From NCBI RefSeq assembly GCF_013344475.1, contig NZ_JABUOU010000005.1:86741-150740 (forward strand): 64,000 nt of DNA. Reading direction: 5' to 3'. The notes beneath the pieces were generated by a model. That model was not told the origin of the DNA and did no database searches. It worked only from the letters and a program-made list of their open reading frames with translations. Of the stretch, positions 25,839-34,508 are shown one piece after another (the first letter of the stretch is position 1; each line of letters starts with the position of its first letter). Made by a program: the position numbers and the translations under genes. The DNA is from Martelella limonii. GTDB lineage: Bacteria > Pseudomonadota > Alphaproteobacteria > Rhizobiales > Rhizobiaceae.

Positions 25839-27911
25839 TCAGGCGAGGCCGATGGCGGTGATGACGAGGTCGATCGCCTTGATGCCGATGAAGGGCACGA
25901 TGAGGCCGCCAAGCCCGTAGATGAGAAGATTGCGCCTCAGGAGCCCGTCCGCGCCGATGGCCTTGTAGGCAACGCCTTTGAGCGAAAGCGGGATGAGGGC
26001 GATGATGATCAGCGCGTTGAAGATGATCGCCGACAGGATCGCGCTTTGCGGCGTTGCGAGCCCCATGATGTTGAGCACGCCGAGTTGCGGATAAAGCGCG
26101 ATGAACATGGCCGGAACGATCGCGAAATACTTCGCGACGTCGTTGGCGATCGAGAAGGTGGTCAGCGCCCCGCGCGTCATCAGCAACTGCTTGCCGATCT
26201 CGACGATCTCGATCAGCTTGGTCGGATCGGAATCCAGATCCACCATGTTGCCGGCTTCGCGGGCGGCGATCGTGCCGGTGTTCATGGCGACGCCGACATC
26301 GGCCTGGGCGAGGGCAGGGGCGTCGTTGGTGCCGTCGCCGCACATGGCGACGAGCTTGCCCTTGGCCTGTTCCTCGCGGATCAGCGTCAGCTTGTTTTCC
26401 GGCGTGGCTTCGGCCAGGAAATCGTCGACGCCGGCCTCGGCGGCGCCCGCCGCCGCCGTCATCGGATTGTCGCCGGTGATCATCACCGTGCGGATGCCCA
26501 TGCGGCGCAGTTCGTTGAAACGCTCGCGAATGCCGCCCTTCACGATATCCTTGAGATGGACGACGCCGAGCAGTTTGCCGTCCCTGACCACAGCCAGAGG
26601 CGTGCCGCCGCCCCTGGCAATATCGTTTGCGATCGCCTCGAGTTCGCGTTTGCTCTCGGCGCTGGCGCGCACCGCTCCAGCCGCAACCGATGCCTGATCG
26701 AGGTATTTGAGAACGGCGTCGACGGCGCCCTTGCGGATCGATGATCCGTCAATGTCGACGCCCGACATGCGGCTTTGCGCCGTGAACGGCACGAAGGTCG
26801 CGTGCAGCGATTGCATGTCCCGCCCGCGAATGCCGTATCTCTCCTTGGCGAGCACGACGATGGAGCGGCCTTCCGGCGTCTCGTCGGCGAGCGAGGCCAA
26901 TTGAGCGGCATCGGCCAGTTCCTGTGCGGTGACGCCCTTGACGGGCCGGAACTCGGTCGCCTGACGGTTGCCGAGCGTGATCGTTCCGGTCTTGTCGAGC
27001 AGCAGCGTGTCAACGTCGCCGGCCGCCTCAACGGCGCGGCCGGACATGGCGAGAACGTTGAAGCGCACCAGGCGGTCCATGCCGGCGATGCCGATGGCCG
27101 AAAGCAGCGCGCCGATCGTGGTCGGGATCAGGGTGACGAACAGCGCCACCAGCACGATGATCGGAATGGAACCGCCGGCATAGGCGGCGAAGGCGGGGAT
27201 CGTCGCGGTCGCCATGACGAAGATCAGCGTCAGGCCGGCGAGCATCACGTTCAGCGCGATCTCGTTCGGCGTCTTCTGGCGCTCGGCGCCTTCGACCAGG
27301 GCGATCATGCGGTCGATGAAGGTCGATCCCGCCTCGGCGGTAATCCTGACCTTGATCCAGTCCGACAGCACCTGCGTGCCGCCAGTCACCGCCGAACGGT
27401 CGCCGCCGGATTCTCGGATGACCGGCGCGGACTCGCCCGTGATCGCCGCCTCGTTGACCGAGGCGATGCCCTCGATGATCTCGCCGTCGGACGGGATGAT
27501 CTCTCCGGCTTCGACCAGGACGACGTCGCCCGTCTTCAGGCTCGTGCCCGGCACGAGCTTGACCTCGTTGCTGTCCGGATCGGCGAGCAGCTTGGCCTGC
27601 GTCTCGGTGCGCGAACGGCGAAGCGACTCCGCCTGCGCCTTGCCGCGTCCCTCCGCGACCGCCTCGGCGAAGTTCGCGAAAAGGATCGTGAACCAGAGCC
27701 AGAGGATGATCTGGAAGGAGAAACCGAGGTCGCCCGCGCCGGTCGCGACGTCCTTGATAAACAGCACCGTCGTGAGAACCGAGACGACGCCGACGACGAA
27801 CATCACCGGGTTCTTCGCCAGCGTACGCGGATCGAGTTTCTTGAATGCGCCCCCAAGTGCGGGGACAAGGATGCGAGCGTCGAAGAGGCTCGCGGATTGG
27901 GACTGGCTCAT
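25839..27911 (-). CDS. kdpB: KdpB P-type ATPase subunit
   Basis: 690 aa from ATG 27911, which has CTGGAG 6 nt upstream; a start at 27992 would add a 27-residue leader without homology. P-type ATPase landmarks: TGES (158-161), phosphorylation site D306 in [19 protein letters not shown] and [10 protein letters not shown] hinge motif, plus seven or so membrane helices. The serine of TGESA, phosphorylated at high potassium in E. coli, is kept. It drives potassium uptake by ATP hydrolysis. It precedes kdpA here, reversing the usual F-A-B-C order. Confidence 0.95.
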   Translation of the reverse strand: MSQSQSASLFDARILVPALGGAFKKLDPRTLAKNPVMFVVGVVSVLTTVLFIKDVATGAGDLGFSFQIILWLWFTILFANFAEAVAEGRGKAQAESLRRSRTETQAKLLADPDSNEVKLVPGTSLKTGDVVLVEAGEIIPSDGEIIEGIASVNEAAITGESAPVIRESGGDRSAVTGGTQVLSDWIKVRITAEAGSTFIDRMIALVEGAERQKTPNEIALNVMLAGLTLIFVMATATIPAFAAYAGGSIPIIVLVALFVTLIPTTIGALLSAIGIAGMDRLVRFNVLAMSGRAVEAAGDVDTLLLDKTGTITLGNRQATEFRPVKGVTAQELADAAQLASLADETPEGRSIVVLAKERYGIRGRDMQSLHATFVPFTAQSRMSGVDIDGSSIRKGAVDAVLKYLDQASVAAGAVRASAESKRELEAIANDIARGGGTPLAVVRDGKLLGVVHLKDIVKGGIRERFNELRRMGIRTVMITGDNPMTAAAGAAEAGVDDFLAEATPENKLTLIREEQAKGKLVAMCGDGTNDAPALAQADVGVAMNTGTIAAREAGNMVDLDSDPTKLIEIVEIGKQLLMTRGALTTFSIANDVAKYFAIVPAMFIALYPQLGVLNIMGLATPQSAILSAIIFNALIIIALIPLSLKGVAYKAIGADGLLRRNLLIYGLGGLIVPFIGIKAIDLVITAIGLA

Positions 27912-27951
27912 ATGCGACTCCAGCATGTTAATGAGTGACGGTTCGGTCCGT

Positions 27952-28140
27952 TCAGCCGCAGCCGAAAAGCGCGGCGGCAAGCCGGGCGACAAGCGCGATC
28001 AGCACCGTCGCCACGGTCAGGGCGAGGATGACGCCCGATGCCCGCAGCGGCTTTCCTGCCTTGGGGGTTTTGGGCTGCTGCGGATCGAGGGATTTGCGGA
28101 TCTGGCGAAGCGGCGTTCCTATGGTCCGTGCCGGTTTCAT
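27952..28140 (-). CDS. small membrane protein in kdp operon (orf62)
   Basis: 62 aa from ATG 28140. A basic, proline/lysine-rich N-terminal half (residues 1-32, including [19 protein letters not shown]) is followed by one membrane helix (~34-55) and a short tail ending FGCG. I recognise no family. It lies 20 bp after the canonical kdpF and 40 bp before kdpB on the same strand. It could be an accessory Kdp peptide or a regulator; alternatively an insertion that displaced kdpA. The frame extending to 28257 overlaps kdpF and is less likely. Confidence 0.5.
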   Translation of the reverse strand: MKPARTIGTPLRQIRKSLDPQQPKTPKAGKPLRASGVILALTVATVLIALVARLAAALFGCG

Positions 28141-28160
28141 CGGGCTGGACCTTCGGGAAC

Positions 28161-28250
28161 TCAGAAGCGCTCCGGCCGAAGCAGCGCGTAGATCAGATAG
28201 GCAGCGACGAACAGCGTCACCGCACCGCTCAGAGCATAGTCGACGATCAT
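28161..28250 (-). CDS. kdpF: KdpF small subunit
   Basis: 29 aa, MIVDYALSGAVTLFVAAYLI then YALLRPERF. The single helix with YL(I/V)YALLRPERF at the C-terminus is the KdpF signature. An AGGTGAG ribosome-binding site precedes the ATG. It is the first gene of the kdp cluster. KdpF is a lipid-like stabiliser of the KdpABC complex in the inner membrane. Confidence 0.8.
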   Translation of the reverse strand: MIVDYALSGAVTLFVAAYLIYALLRPERF

Positions 28251-28786
28251 TTCTCACCTCTTCTCCTATGCGGGACCTTTATTTGCTCCACGCATTTGCA
28301 ATGCAGGTCATCGCCGCAAGATCGGAGGCGCTATGCGGAGCTATGAGAGCGCCAGTCGCATTCCGGCCGATTACCGATGATGGCAAGAATATGGCGCGGA
28401 ACCGCATAGGGGTTCGAGAGAGGGGGAGAGGCCAAGACATAAAAATCTCATAGGAAAAGCGCGACTTCTCGATCGGGAAATAGGGCAGGTCGCTGCCGGC
28501 CGGGATCGTTGCCGTATCGAGGCAAAAGAGATAAATCTAGTGCCACATTCTCCGAACATCCTGATTAGGCTTGGGAGAGCTTCTTCAGTCCGCGTGGTGA
28601 CAAGCTTCAAATCACCGGCAACAATGCTTCAGCAACTCGCGGAAACGGGTCATTGATTACCCCCCCCTCCAACCGCACAAAAGGCGGTTGCGGGATGGCT
28701 GATCTGGGTTTTGACGCTCAGACGTAAGCCGTAGTCGCGCAGTCCTGCTTCAGTGCCCGAGGTTGCGCCAGTTCGACAGCCTTTTA
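28251..28786. other. intergenic region upstream of kdp and downstream of parE
   Basis: 536 bp. It must contain the kdp promoter near 28260-28400, but no clear KdpE box was recognised. A hairpin CAACCGC (28670-28676) / GCGGTTG (28684-28690) sits next to a run of C. ORFs here are not convincing. Confidence 0.4.
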
Positions 28787-29083
28787 TCATTCGCCGAAGA
28801 AGATGGCGCCGTAGTCGGTGGCGCCATGCAGAATATGAATGATGACCACCTTTGCACTGTCAGCGCGGTAGAAGATCAGGTAGTTGCCGTGAACGCGCCG
28901 ATGGATTTGATGATGTTCATAGCGCGGGACGAGGGCGAAGGCATTGGGGTTAACGACGATATCCTCACAGCTGCTCTGCAGTTCCCGAAGGAATGACAGG
29001 GCGCGTCGTGGGTTTCGCTCGGCAATATAATCGGCGATTTGCTCAAGTTCGTTTTCGGCCTCTCGGGAAAACGCAAGGATCAT
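28787..29083 (-). CDS. ParE/RelE-family toxin
   Basis: 98 aa with the ParE fold signature: N-terminal helix pair (SREAENELEQIADYIAERNP), central NPRRALSF, and C-terminal strands with RRVHGNYLIFYR and VIIHILHGATDY. ParE toxins poison DNA gyrase; relatives in the superfamily cleave mRNA. It overlaps the antitoxin gene by 4 bp, antitoxin first, as usual. Probably functional: no truncation. Confidence 0.88.
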   Translation of the reverse strand: MILAFSREAENELEQIADYIAERNPRRALSFLRELQSSCEDIVVNPNAFALVPRYEHHQIHRRVHGNYLIFYRADSAKVVIIHILHGATDYGAIFFGE

Positions 29084-29358
29084 GCCGATTTTTCGGCCTT
29101 CTCATCCATTGCACCGTATTTCGCGTCGAGACGGTTGAAGACGTCGCTCGCCGGCGTGGTCCGGCCAGCGTCCGCATCGGCGATGCCGCGCATGATCGAG
29201 GCATCCAGCGCGAGAAGCCGGGTCTCGCGGTCCTGGACCAGCCGCACGCCTTCACGCAGCACTTCGCTTTTCGAGCCGTAGCGGCCTGTCTCCACGAGTT
29301 GCTGAATATAGCTTTCAAGCTGCTTTCCCAGATCGGCGCTGATCAAGCGGTCCTCCAT
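29080..29358 (-). CDS. ParD-family antitoxin
   Basis: 92 aa. The N-terminal ribbon-helix-helix (about residues 5-45; LGKQLESYIQQLVETGRYGS, SEVLREGVRL) is typical of ParD/CopG DNA-binding antitoxins. The acidic C-terminal tail would wrap the toxin. It binds and neutralises the ParE-like product and autoregulates the pair. The promoter should lie just upstream in the region after 29358. Confidence 0.88.
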   Translation of the reverse strand: MEDRLISADLGKQLESYIQQLVETGRYGSKSEVLREGVRLVQDRETRLLALDASIMRGIADADAGRTTPASDVFNRLDAKYGAMDEKAEKSA

Positions 29359-29607
29359 CGTATTATGACGAATTCAACATAGGCGGCTTATCAACAGTTA
29401 TCAAGTGGAGCGAAGCTCACTCTTGATGTCCTGCGCTGGCCAAATGCTTCCAAATCGACCTGAACTCGCCGTCGGCTGCGCCAACCCACGTTTTTGTGGG
29501 ACGGGAGCCTGTTGGCAAAGAATTACTAGACGAACTGAAGTAACGTCCCTACATCTCTGGGATGTCTATAGGATACACCATGCAGGTAAGGTAAATCAGG
29601 GGTCGTA

Positions 29608-29678
29608 GGTTCATATGCCTTCAAGACCCTGAAGCTGACCGTCAACACGCGCTTAGTCGCGCCAATATCCGGGCGAAG
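29608..29678 (+). repeat. dispersed intergenic repeat, copy E
   Basis: Core GGTTCATATGCCTTCAAGAC at 29608 and CCAATATCCGGGC at 29662, the same 54-bp offset as in copy D. Between them CTGACCGTC matches CTGTCCGTC of D. On the minus strand both copies also carry an AAGACCTC block further on. Confidence 0.6.
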
Positions 29679-29763
29679 GTCTGGACGGCAGCAAAGCGCC
29701 TCCATTTCGGTCGTGGAGGTCTTCATCGCGCGCTGAGCTGCTGCGGGTTTTGTGGACAGCATG

Positions 29764-29880
29764 TTAAGCTAGCATAGCCCGGTCCTCGAACTCCACCGGA
29801 CTTATATATCCGATGTCGATGGCCTCGCTCTGATTGGACCGCCAGGCGTAAGGGCATGGCATATAGCTGTCTTTCATAAA
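29764..29880 (-). pseudogene. IS3-family transposase C-terminal relic
   Basis: On the minus strand the frame ending at 29764 reads GYISPVEFEDRAMLA then stop. ALGYxSPxEFE is the conserved end of IS3-group OrfB integrases. Upstream residues (PYAWRSNQSEAID) are degraded and there is no catalytic DDE domain nearby, so only the 3' tip of an element survives. Confidence 0.6.
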
Positions 29881-29889
29881 CGCTGAAAC

Positions 29890-30402
29890 TCAGCTCGGAG
29901 CGTCTGCGCGAAAGCCCGAGATGATTTGATCGACCTGCTGGGCGAGTGGCAGGATGCCGCTGATGGTGCAGCCCCATTCCTCTGCTTCAAGCGGTTCGAG
30001 CGTTTGTAGCTGGCTTTCGATAAGAGAGGCCGGCATGAAATGCTGCCTTTTTGTGACCCGCTCCATCAGGCTCACCTGCTCGACCATCGGATGGACGAAA
30101 AAGATCGGGCCGCCCATCGAAAGCGCACGTCGATAGCTTCGCTTCAGCGCGGAGCAGGATGCGACCGAGCCTTCCCGGTACGCTCGCAAGGCGGCGGCGA
30201 CGCTCTCGAGCCAGGGTTTGCGCATCGCGTCATCGAGAGGAAGGCCCTCGCGCATGCGGGCGATGTTTGCAGCGGGATGCAAGTCGTCGCCCTCGATGAA
30301 CGGAAGGCCGAGCCGGCTGGCGAGCCCGCTGCCAAGGGTGCTCTTGCCGCAGCCGCTGACGCCCATGACGATGATATGCTTCGGCGCCGTCACGTCAGCC
30401 AT
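29890..30402 (-). CDS. gluconokinase-like kinase
   Basis: 170 aa from ATG 30402. P-loop GVSGCGKST at 14-22; FIEGDDLHPAANIARMREGL and SCSALKRSYR are hallmark segments of the GntK/IdnK shikimate-kinase-fold family, which phosphorylates gluconate to 6-phosphogluconate. It overlaps the 3' end of the TRAP large permease by 13 bp, so it is the last gene of the transporter operon. That linkage suggests the imported substrate is gluconate or a related sugar acid; kinase specificity cannot be told from sequence. Confidence 0.85.
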   Translation of the reverse strand: MADVTAPKHIIVMGVSGCGKSTLGSGLASRLGLPFIEGDDLHPAANIARMREGLPLDDAMRKPWLESVAAALRAYREGSVASCSALKRSYRRALSMGGPIFFVHPMVEQVSLMERVTKRQHFMPASLIESQLQTLEPLEAEEWGCTISGILPLAQQVDQIISGFRADAPS

Positions 30403-31661
30403 TCGACCGGCCACATCACGATCTGGGGGAAGGCTGCGACAAGAACCAGCACCACGGCATTGACCGCATAGAAGGGCAGCGCCGCCTTCACGAGCTTCGG
30501 TGTGGGCACCCCTGACACATAGGCCGTCGCAAACAGGCAGGTGCCGACCGGCGGCGTCGCCAGGCCGACGGCGAGGCAGGCAACCATGTAGATGAGGAAA
30601 TGCAGCGGCTCCACGCCTGCCGCAGCTGCCGCCGGCATCAGCACCGGGATCAGCATCAGTGCGGCTGCGACGATATCCATCAGCATGCCGACGACGATGA
30701 AGATCACGCCCATCAGCATCAGCGTCATGAAGGTCGAGCCGCCGAAGATCGTCAGGAAGCCCGACGCCTTCTGGGGCAGAAGGTCGACGGTGAAGACGAA
30801 GGTTGCAGCACTTGCGACCATCAGGATCAGCAGAACCGAGCCTGCGAGCTGGCCGGCATTGACCGAAAGTTTCAGGAGGTCGCGCAGCCCGATTTCGCGA
30901 TGGACGAGAGCCGCAACGATCAGCGTGTAGAGAACCGCAAGTCCGGCTGCTTCCGTTGGTGTGACGATGCCGGAAAACATGCCGGTCAGGATGATCACGG
31001 GCGCGACGACGGAGGGAAGGGCCCGAAACAATGCCCGCGCGGAGGCCCTCATGTCGAATGTCGTGATCTTGCCATAGCCCTTCCGGCGTGAGACGATCGT
31101 GTTGTAGATTGCAAGCGCGACGGCAAGCAGAACGCCCGGTCCGAGACCGCCGGCAAGGGCCGCGCCCACCGATTGTCCCGCCGATGCGGCGGCTACGATG
31201 ATCAGGATCGAGGGCGGCACCAGGGTCGCAAGCGTCGCCGTGATCAGCGTCAGGGCTGCCGAATAGGGTTTGGGATAGCCGCGCGCTGTCATGGAGCGGA
31301 TCGTGATCGGGCCGAGGCTTGCGATATCGGCAACCGATGAGCCGGAGATGCCGCCGAAGACGAAACTCGAGGCGATATTGACATGGCCGACACCGCCCGG
31401 AAGCCTGCCCACAAGCGCTTCAGCCGCATCGAAAATGCGCTCGGAAAGGCCGCCGCGCTCCATGATCTGACCTGCGAGGATGAACAGCGGGACCGCGATC
31501 AGGAGGAACGAGTTGATCGAGGTCGCCATCGACTGCGTGATCATCGACAACGGCATGTCGAACCACCACAGCGTCGCCGCAGACGCAAGGCCAAGGGCAA
31601 CGGCGAGCGGCACATCGAGGATCGCGAACAGGATGAAAAGCGCGATAAGGGTAAGGCTCAT
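30390..31661 (-). CDS. TRAP transporter large permease, DctM type
   Basis: 423 aa from ATG 31661, overlapping the small permease stop by 4 bp; a longer frame to 31793 is inside that gene. About twelve membrane helices with the family segments AVPLFILAGQIMERGG, FGGISGSSVADIASLG, LVPPSILIIV and LATPPVGTCLF. It couples sodium entry to solute import delivered by the periplasmic binding protein (32235-33263). No defect seen. Confidence 0.9.
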   Translation of the reverse strand: MSLTLIALFILFAILDVPLAVALGLASAATLWWFDMPLSMITQSMATSINSFLLIAVPLFILAGQIMERGGLSERIFDAAEALVGRLPGGVGHVNIASSFVFGGISGSSVADIASLGPITIRSMTARGYPKPYSAALTLITATLATLVPPSILIIVAAASAGQSVGAALAGGLGPGVLLAVALAIYNTIVSRRKGYGKITTFDMRASARALFRALPSVVAPVIILTGMFSGIVTPTEAAGLAVLYTLIVAALVHREIGLRDLLKLSVNAGQLAGSVLLILMVASAATFVFTVDLLPQKASGFLTIFGGSTFMTLMLMGVIFIVVGMLMDIVAAALMLIPVLMPAAAAAGVEPLHFLIYMVACLAVGLATPPVGTCLFATAYVSGVPTPKLVKAALPFYAVNAVVLVLVAAFPQIVMWPVEWLT

Positions 31662-32173
31662 GGGCTCAATCCTTCCTGAGAAGCCGAAGGCGCGATCTGG
31701 TCGTCGTCTCCCCGGATCACGATGAACGCATTGACCGCCGATCCTGCGATCGCGAGAAACGAACCGATCACCAGCGGCAGGGTGGTGACCCACATGCCGA
31801 TCTGGAGGATCGGAGACAATTCGCCGAATCTGAGCTGCTGCAGCAGGAGCAGCCAGCCCTGCCAGGTGACGATCGCAAACAGGATCATCGCGCTCACCGT
31901 CGGTACCAGCCGATAGGCGAGCATCAGGCGGGCCGGCATCACGTTGATCAACATGTTGAGCGCGGGGTGCTGGCCGTTGCGGAAGCCCGCGGCAAGGCCG
32001 AGCCAGACCGTCCAGATAAACAGAAAGCGCGACAGTTCCTCGGTCCAGGCGAGCGAATGCCCGAACAGCCGCGAACCGACCTGCAGCGTGATCAGCACGA
32101 CCATGCTGACCACCGCTAACAGGATAATGAAATCGACCACACGCCAGATGATCTTGTCCAGGAGCTGCATCAT
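31658..32173 (-). CDS. TRAP transporter small permease, DctQ type
   Basis: 171 aa with four membrane helices; the second loop FIWTVWLGLAAGFRNGQHPA contains the WLG-x-A-x-G-x-R...H pattern of DctQ. GAGGG precedes the ATG-ATG start. It lies 61 bp after the binding-protein gene and overlaps the large permease gene by 4 bp. It forms the membrane complex with DctM. Confidence 0.88.
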   Translation of the reverse strand: MMQLLDKIIWRVVDFIILLAVVSMVVLITLQVGSRLFGHSLAWTEELSRFLFIWTVWLGLAAGFRNGQHPALNMLINVMPARLMLAYRLVPTVSAMILFAIVTWQGWLLLLQQLRFGELSPILQIGMWVTTLPLVIGSFLAIAGSAVNAFIVIRGDDDQIAPSASQEGLSP

Positions 32174-32234
32174 CTACACCCTCAGGGGTTCACATCGGTG
32201 GCGTCCGTCACGTGACGGACGCCACCGTTTGATG

Positions 32235-33263
32235 TCAATTCGACTTTACGAAGTCGAGGCTGGTCTGCATGAAGTCGGCGCCGATCTGATCCTGGAAATC
32301 GCCATAGATGCCTCGGGCAATGTCCTGAACCTTGGCGAGTTCGCCATCGGCGAACATGTTCACATGCATGCCCTTTTCCTGGAGCTTGCCGATAATTTCC
32401 TCTTCCTGCTTGATCTCGCTGGCATCGTGCTCGGCGATCATCTCGTCGGCGGCGGCCTGAACGGCATCATGATACTGTTCGGGAATCTTGTTCCAGGCTG
32501 AGGAAGACAGACCGAGAAGGAAGCTGTCGGCGATGTGCTGGGTGAGGTTCAGTTCGCCCTGAACTTCATAGAAGCGATTGTTGTAGGGAACCTCGACCGG
32601 GTTTTCCTGACCATCGATCGCCTTCAGCTGAAGCGCCGAGTAAACTTCCGAAAATGCCATCGGCGTGGGGTTGGCGCCCAGCGCCTGGAACAGCTTGACG
32701 AACAGCGGATTGTTGGGCGTGCGCAGCGTCAGTCCCTTGAAATCTTCGGCCGTGGTGATCGGCTGATCCCTTGTGGTCACGTCACGGAAGGTGCGCAGGA
32801 AAAAGCCGAGGCCCTTGATGTTCAGCCGCTCGACGGAGGCGATCAGTTCCTGTCCCGGCGCGCCGGAAAGATAGGCCTTCAGCTGGTCGTAATCGGTGAA
32901 AAGATACGGCAGCGAAATCGCGTTCATCTTCGGCTCGAACGAGGCGTAGACGGACGAGGCCAGGATCAGGCCGTCAAGGGCACCGGAACCGAGCTGGTTG
33001 ATCGCGGCATTCTGGTCCTTACCGAAGAGCACGCCGTCCGGAAAGACCTGGAATGTCACTTCGCCGTCGGTCTTCTCCTTGACCAGTTCGGCAAAGCGCG
33101 ATGCTGCGCGTCCGACAGAGCTTTCTGCAGGATCAGGAACGGCAATGCGCAATGCCGTTCCGGCAAATGCGGAACCGCCGATGCTGGTGCCGGCGATCAC
33201 CATCGCGGCTGCGGCCAGGCCGTGCATCAGGCGGCGGCGGGTAAGGTTGAGTGCTTTTTTCAT
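32235..33263 (-). CDS. TRAP transporter solute-binding protein, DctP type
   Basis: 342 aa. N-terminal export signal with twin arginines (TRRRLMHGLAAAA) and cleavage near AFA-GTA (~residue 35). DctP features: QVFPDGVLFG, GALDGLI, the arginine-containing LRTPNNPL segment that usually contacts a substrate carboxylate, and GQENPVEVPYNNRFYEVQ. This supports an acidic substrate such as a sugar acid. GGGAGGAG precedes the start. It is first of three transporter genes. Confidence 0.9.
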   Translation of the reverse strand: MKKALNLTRRRLMHGLAAAAMVIAGTSIGGSAFAGTALRIAVPDPAESSVGRAASRFAELVKEKTDGEVTFQVFPDGVLFGKDQNAAINQLGSGALDGLILASSVYASFEPKMNAISLPYLFTDYDQLKAYLSGAPGQELIASVERLNIKGLGFFLRTFRDVTTRDQPITTAEDFKGLTLRTPNNPLFVKLFQALGANPTPMAFSEVYSALQLKAIDGQENPVEVPYNNRFYEVQGELNLTQHIADSFLLGLSSSAWNKIPEQYHDAVQAAADEMIAEHDASEIKQEEEIIGKLQEKGMHVNMFADGELAKVQDIARGIYGDFQDQIGADFMQTSLDFVKSN

Positions 33264-33298
33264 TTTGGGTCTCCTCCCGTGGTTGATGAAGTAAATGC

Positions 33299-34204
33299 TC
33301 AGTTTTTCAGGGCGCTTTCCGAAAGGTCGTCGCCGTTGCGCCGCTTCAGTTCGAGAAACAGCGCCGAATGATCGAGATCCGCGCCGCCGTGCTCGACAAG
33401 CGACGAGAACAATGCGTCTGCAAGCTTCAAGGACGGCAGATCGAGGCCAAGATTGCCGGCGACATTGAGCGCCGCCCTGGTGTCCTTGACCTGATATTTC
33501 GCCGGACCTCCTGGCTGGAAGTCACCGGCGATGATCCTTTGCCCGTGCAGGTCCAGTATTTTCGAGGCGGCAAAACCGCCGAGCAGCGCCTCGCGCACCT
33601 TCGCAAGGTCCGCGCCGCCCTTCTCCGCCATCAGCAGCGCTTCCGACACCGCCACAAGCGTGCTGGCGACCAGCGACTGGTTGATGAGTTTGGCGAGCGC
33701 CCCCGTGCCGGCGGGGCCGATATGGACGATGCGTCCCATGGCAGACAGGATCGGGCTTGCCGCGCGCACATCTTCGGTCTGGCCGCCGACCATGATCGAC
33801 AGCGATCCGCTTTTGGCAGCAGGGGTTCCGCCGGAAACGGGAGCATCGAGCCACCGGAGGCCAAGACCATGCGCCCTTGCCGCCATGGCCTCGGCGTCGT
33901 CGACCCCGATCGATGACATCACGATCAGCAAGGCGCCCTTGCGCATCGCCTTTGCCGCGCCCGCGCTTCCGAAAAGCACGGCTTCGCAGGCGGGCCCGTC
34001 GGAGAGCATGACGATAACCGCATCGGCATCGGCGGCGGCGCGCGCCGGGCTGCCGGCAAGCCCGGCACCCTTGGCCGTCAGAGCGGCGGTCTTTTCCGCG
34101 CTGCGGTTCCAGACGGTGACCTGGAAGCCGGCGCCGATGAGATTGGCCGCCATCGGGCCTCCCATCAGGCCCGTTCCGAGAACCGCTATCTTCGACCTGC
34201 TCAT
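33299..34204 (-). CDS. 3-hydroxyisobutyrate dehydrogenase-family oxidoreductase
   Basis: 301 aa from ATG 34204 (GAGGAG 6 nt upstream; a GTG one codon earlier is possible). N-terminal Rossmann motif GTGLMGGPMAANL, substrate-loop DAPVSGGTPAAKSG, and the catalytic lysine region GALAKLINQSL. The family oxidises beta-hydroxy acids such as 3-hydroxyisobutyrate, tartronate semialdehyde/glycerate or L-threonate. It lies between the TRAP operon and the ABM gene on the same strand, consistent with a sugar-acid pathway. Exact substrate unknown. Confidence 0.85.
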   Translation of the reverse strand: MSRSKIAVLGTGLMGGPMAANLIGAGFQVTVWNRSAEKTAALTAKGAGLAGSPARAAADADAVIVMLSDGPACEAVLFGSAGAAKAMRKGALLIVMSSIGVDDAEAMAARAHGLGLRWLDAPVSGGTPAAKSGSLSIMVGGQTEDVRAASPILSAMGRIVHIGPAGTGALAKLINQSLVASTLVAVSEALLMAEKGGADLAKVREALLGGFAASKILDLHGQRIIAGDFQPGGPAKYQVKDTRAALNVAGNLGLDLPSLKLADALFSSLVEHGGADLDHSALFLELKRRNGDDLSESALKN

Positions 34205-34214
34205 CACGCGCTCC

Positions 34215-34508
34215 TCACGGTGCTACCCGCTCGAAGAACCCGACAGGACCTTCCTCGACGAGCGACAGGGCCGTCCGAAACGCTGCCAGATGCGGCGTTG
34301 CAAGATGCGCGTCGAAGGCGGCGCGGTCGTCATAGACCTCGTAGAACATCACCTTCACCGGCGAGCGGCTCCGGTCGACGAAGACGTCGAACTGGCGGCA
34401 GCCCGGTTCCCGCGCAAGCGAGTTTTCGGCATCCTCGCGGGCGGCCTCAAGGAAGGCCGCCAGCTTGTCCTCTGCAACATCGAACTGCGGCAGGACGACG
34501 TAGCTCAT
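34215..34508 (-). CDS. ABM-domain protein (putative quinol monooxygenase/isomerase type)
   Basis: 97 aa, a single antibiotic-biosynthesis-monooxygenase ferredoxin-like domain: strand YVVLPQFDV, EPGCRQFDVFVDRS, FYEVYDDRAAFDAHLATPHLAAF. Relatives range from YgiN-type quinol monooxygenase to LsrG-type isomerase. It overlaps the start of the SAF oxidoreductase by 4 bp and ends 10 bp before the dehydrogenase gene, so the three are translated together. A metabolic helper role for a reactive keto intermediate is inference. Confidence 0.8.
   Translation of the reverse strand: MSYVVLPQFDVAEDKLAAFLEAAREDAENSLAREPGCRQFDVFVDRSRSPVKVMFYEVYDDRAAFDAHLATPHLAAFRTALSLVEEGPVGFFERVAP

Larger units (their letters stand above)
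29359..29889. other. intergenic region with repeat copy E and IS relic
   Basis: 531 bp between parD and the gluconate kinase-like gene. It contains repeat copy E (29608-29678) and the 3' end of a decayed IS3-family transposase (29764-29880). Nothing else is supported. Confidence 0.5.
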
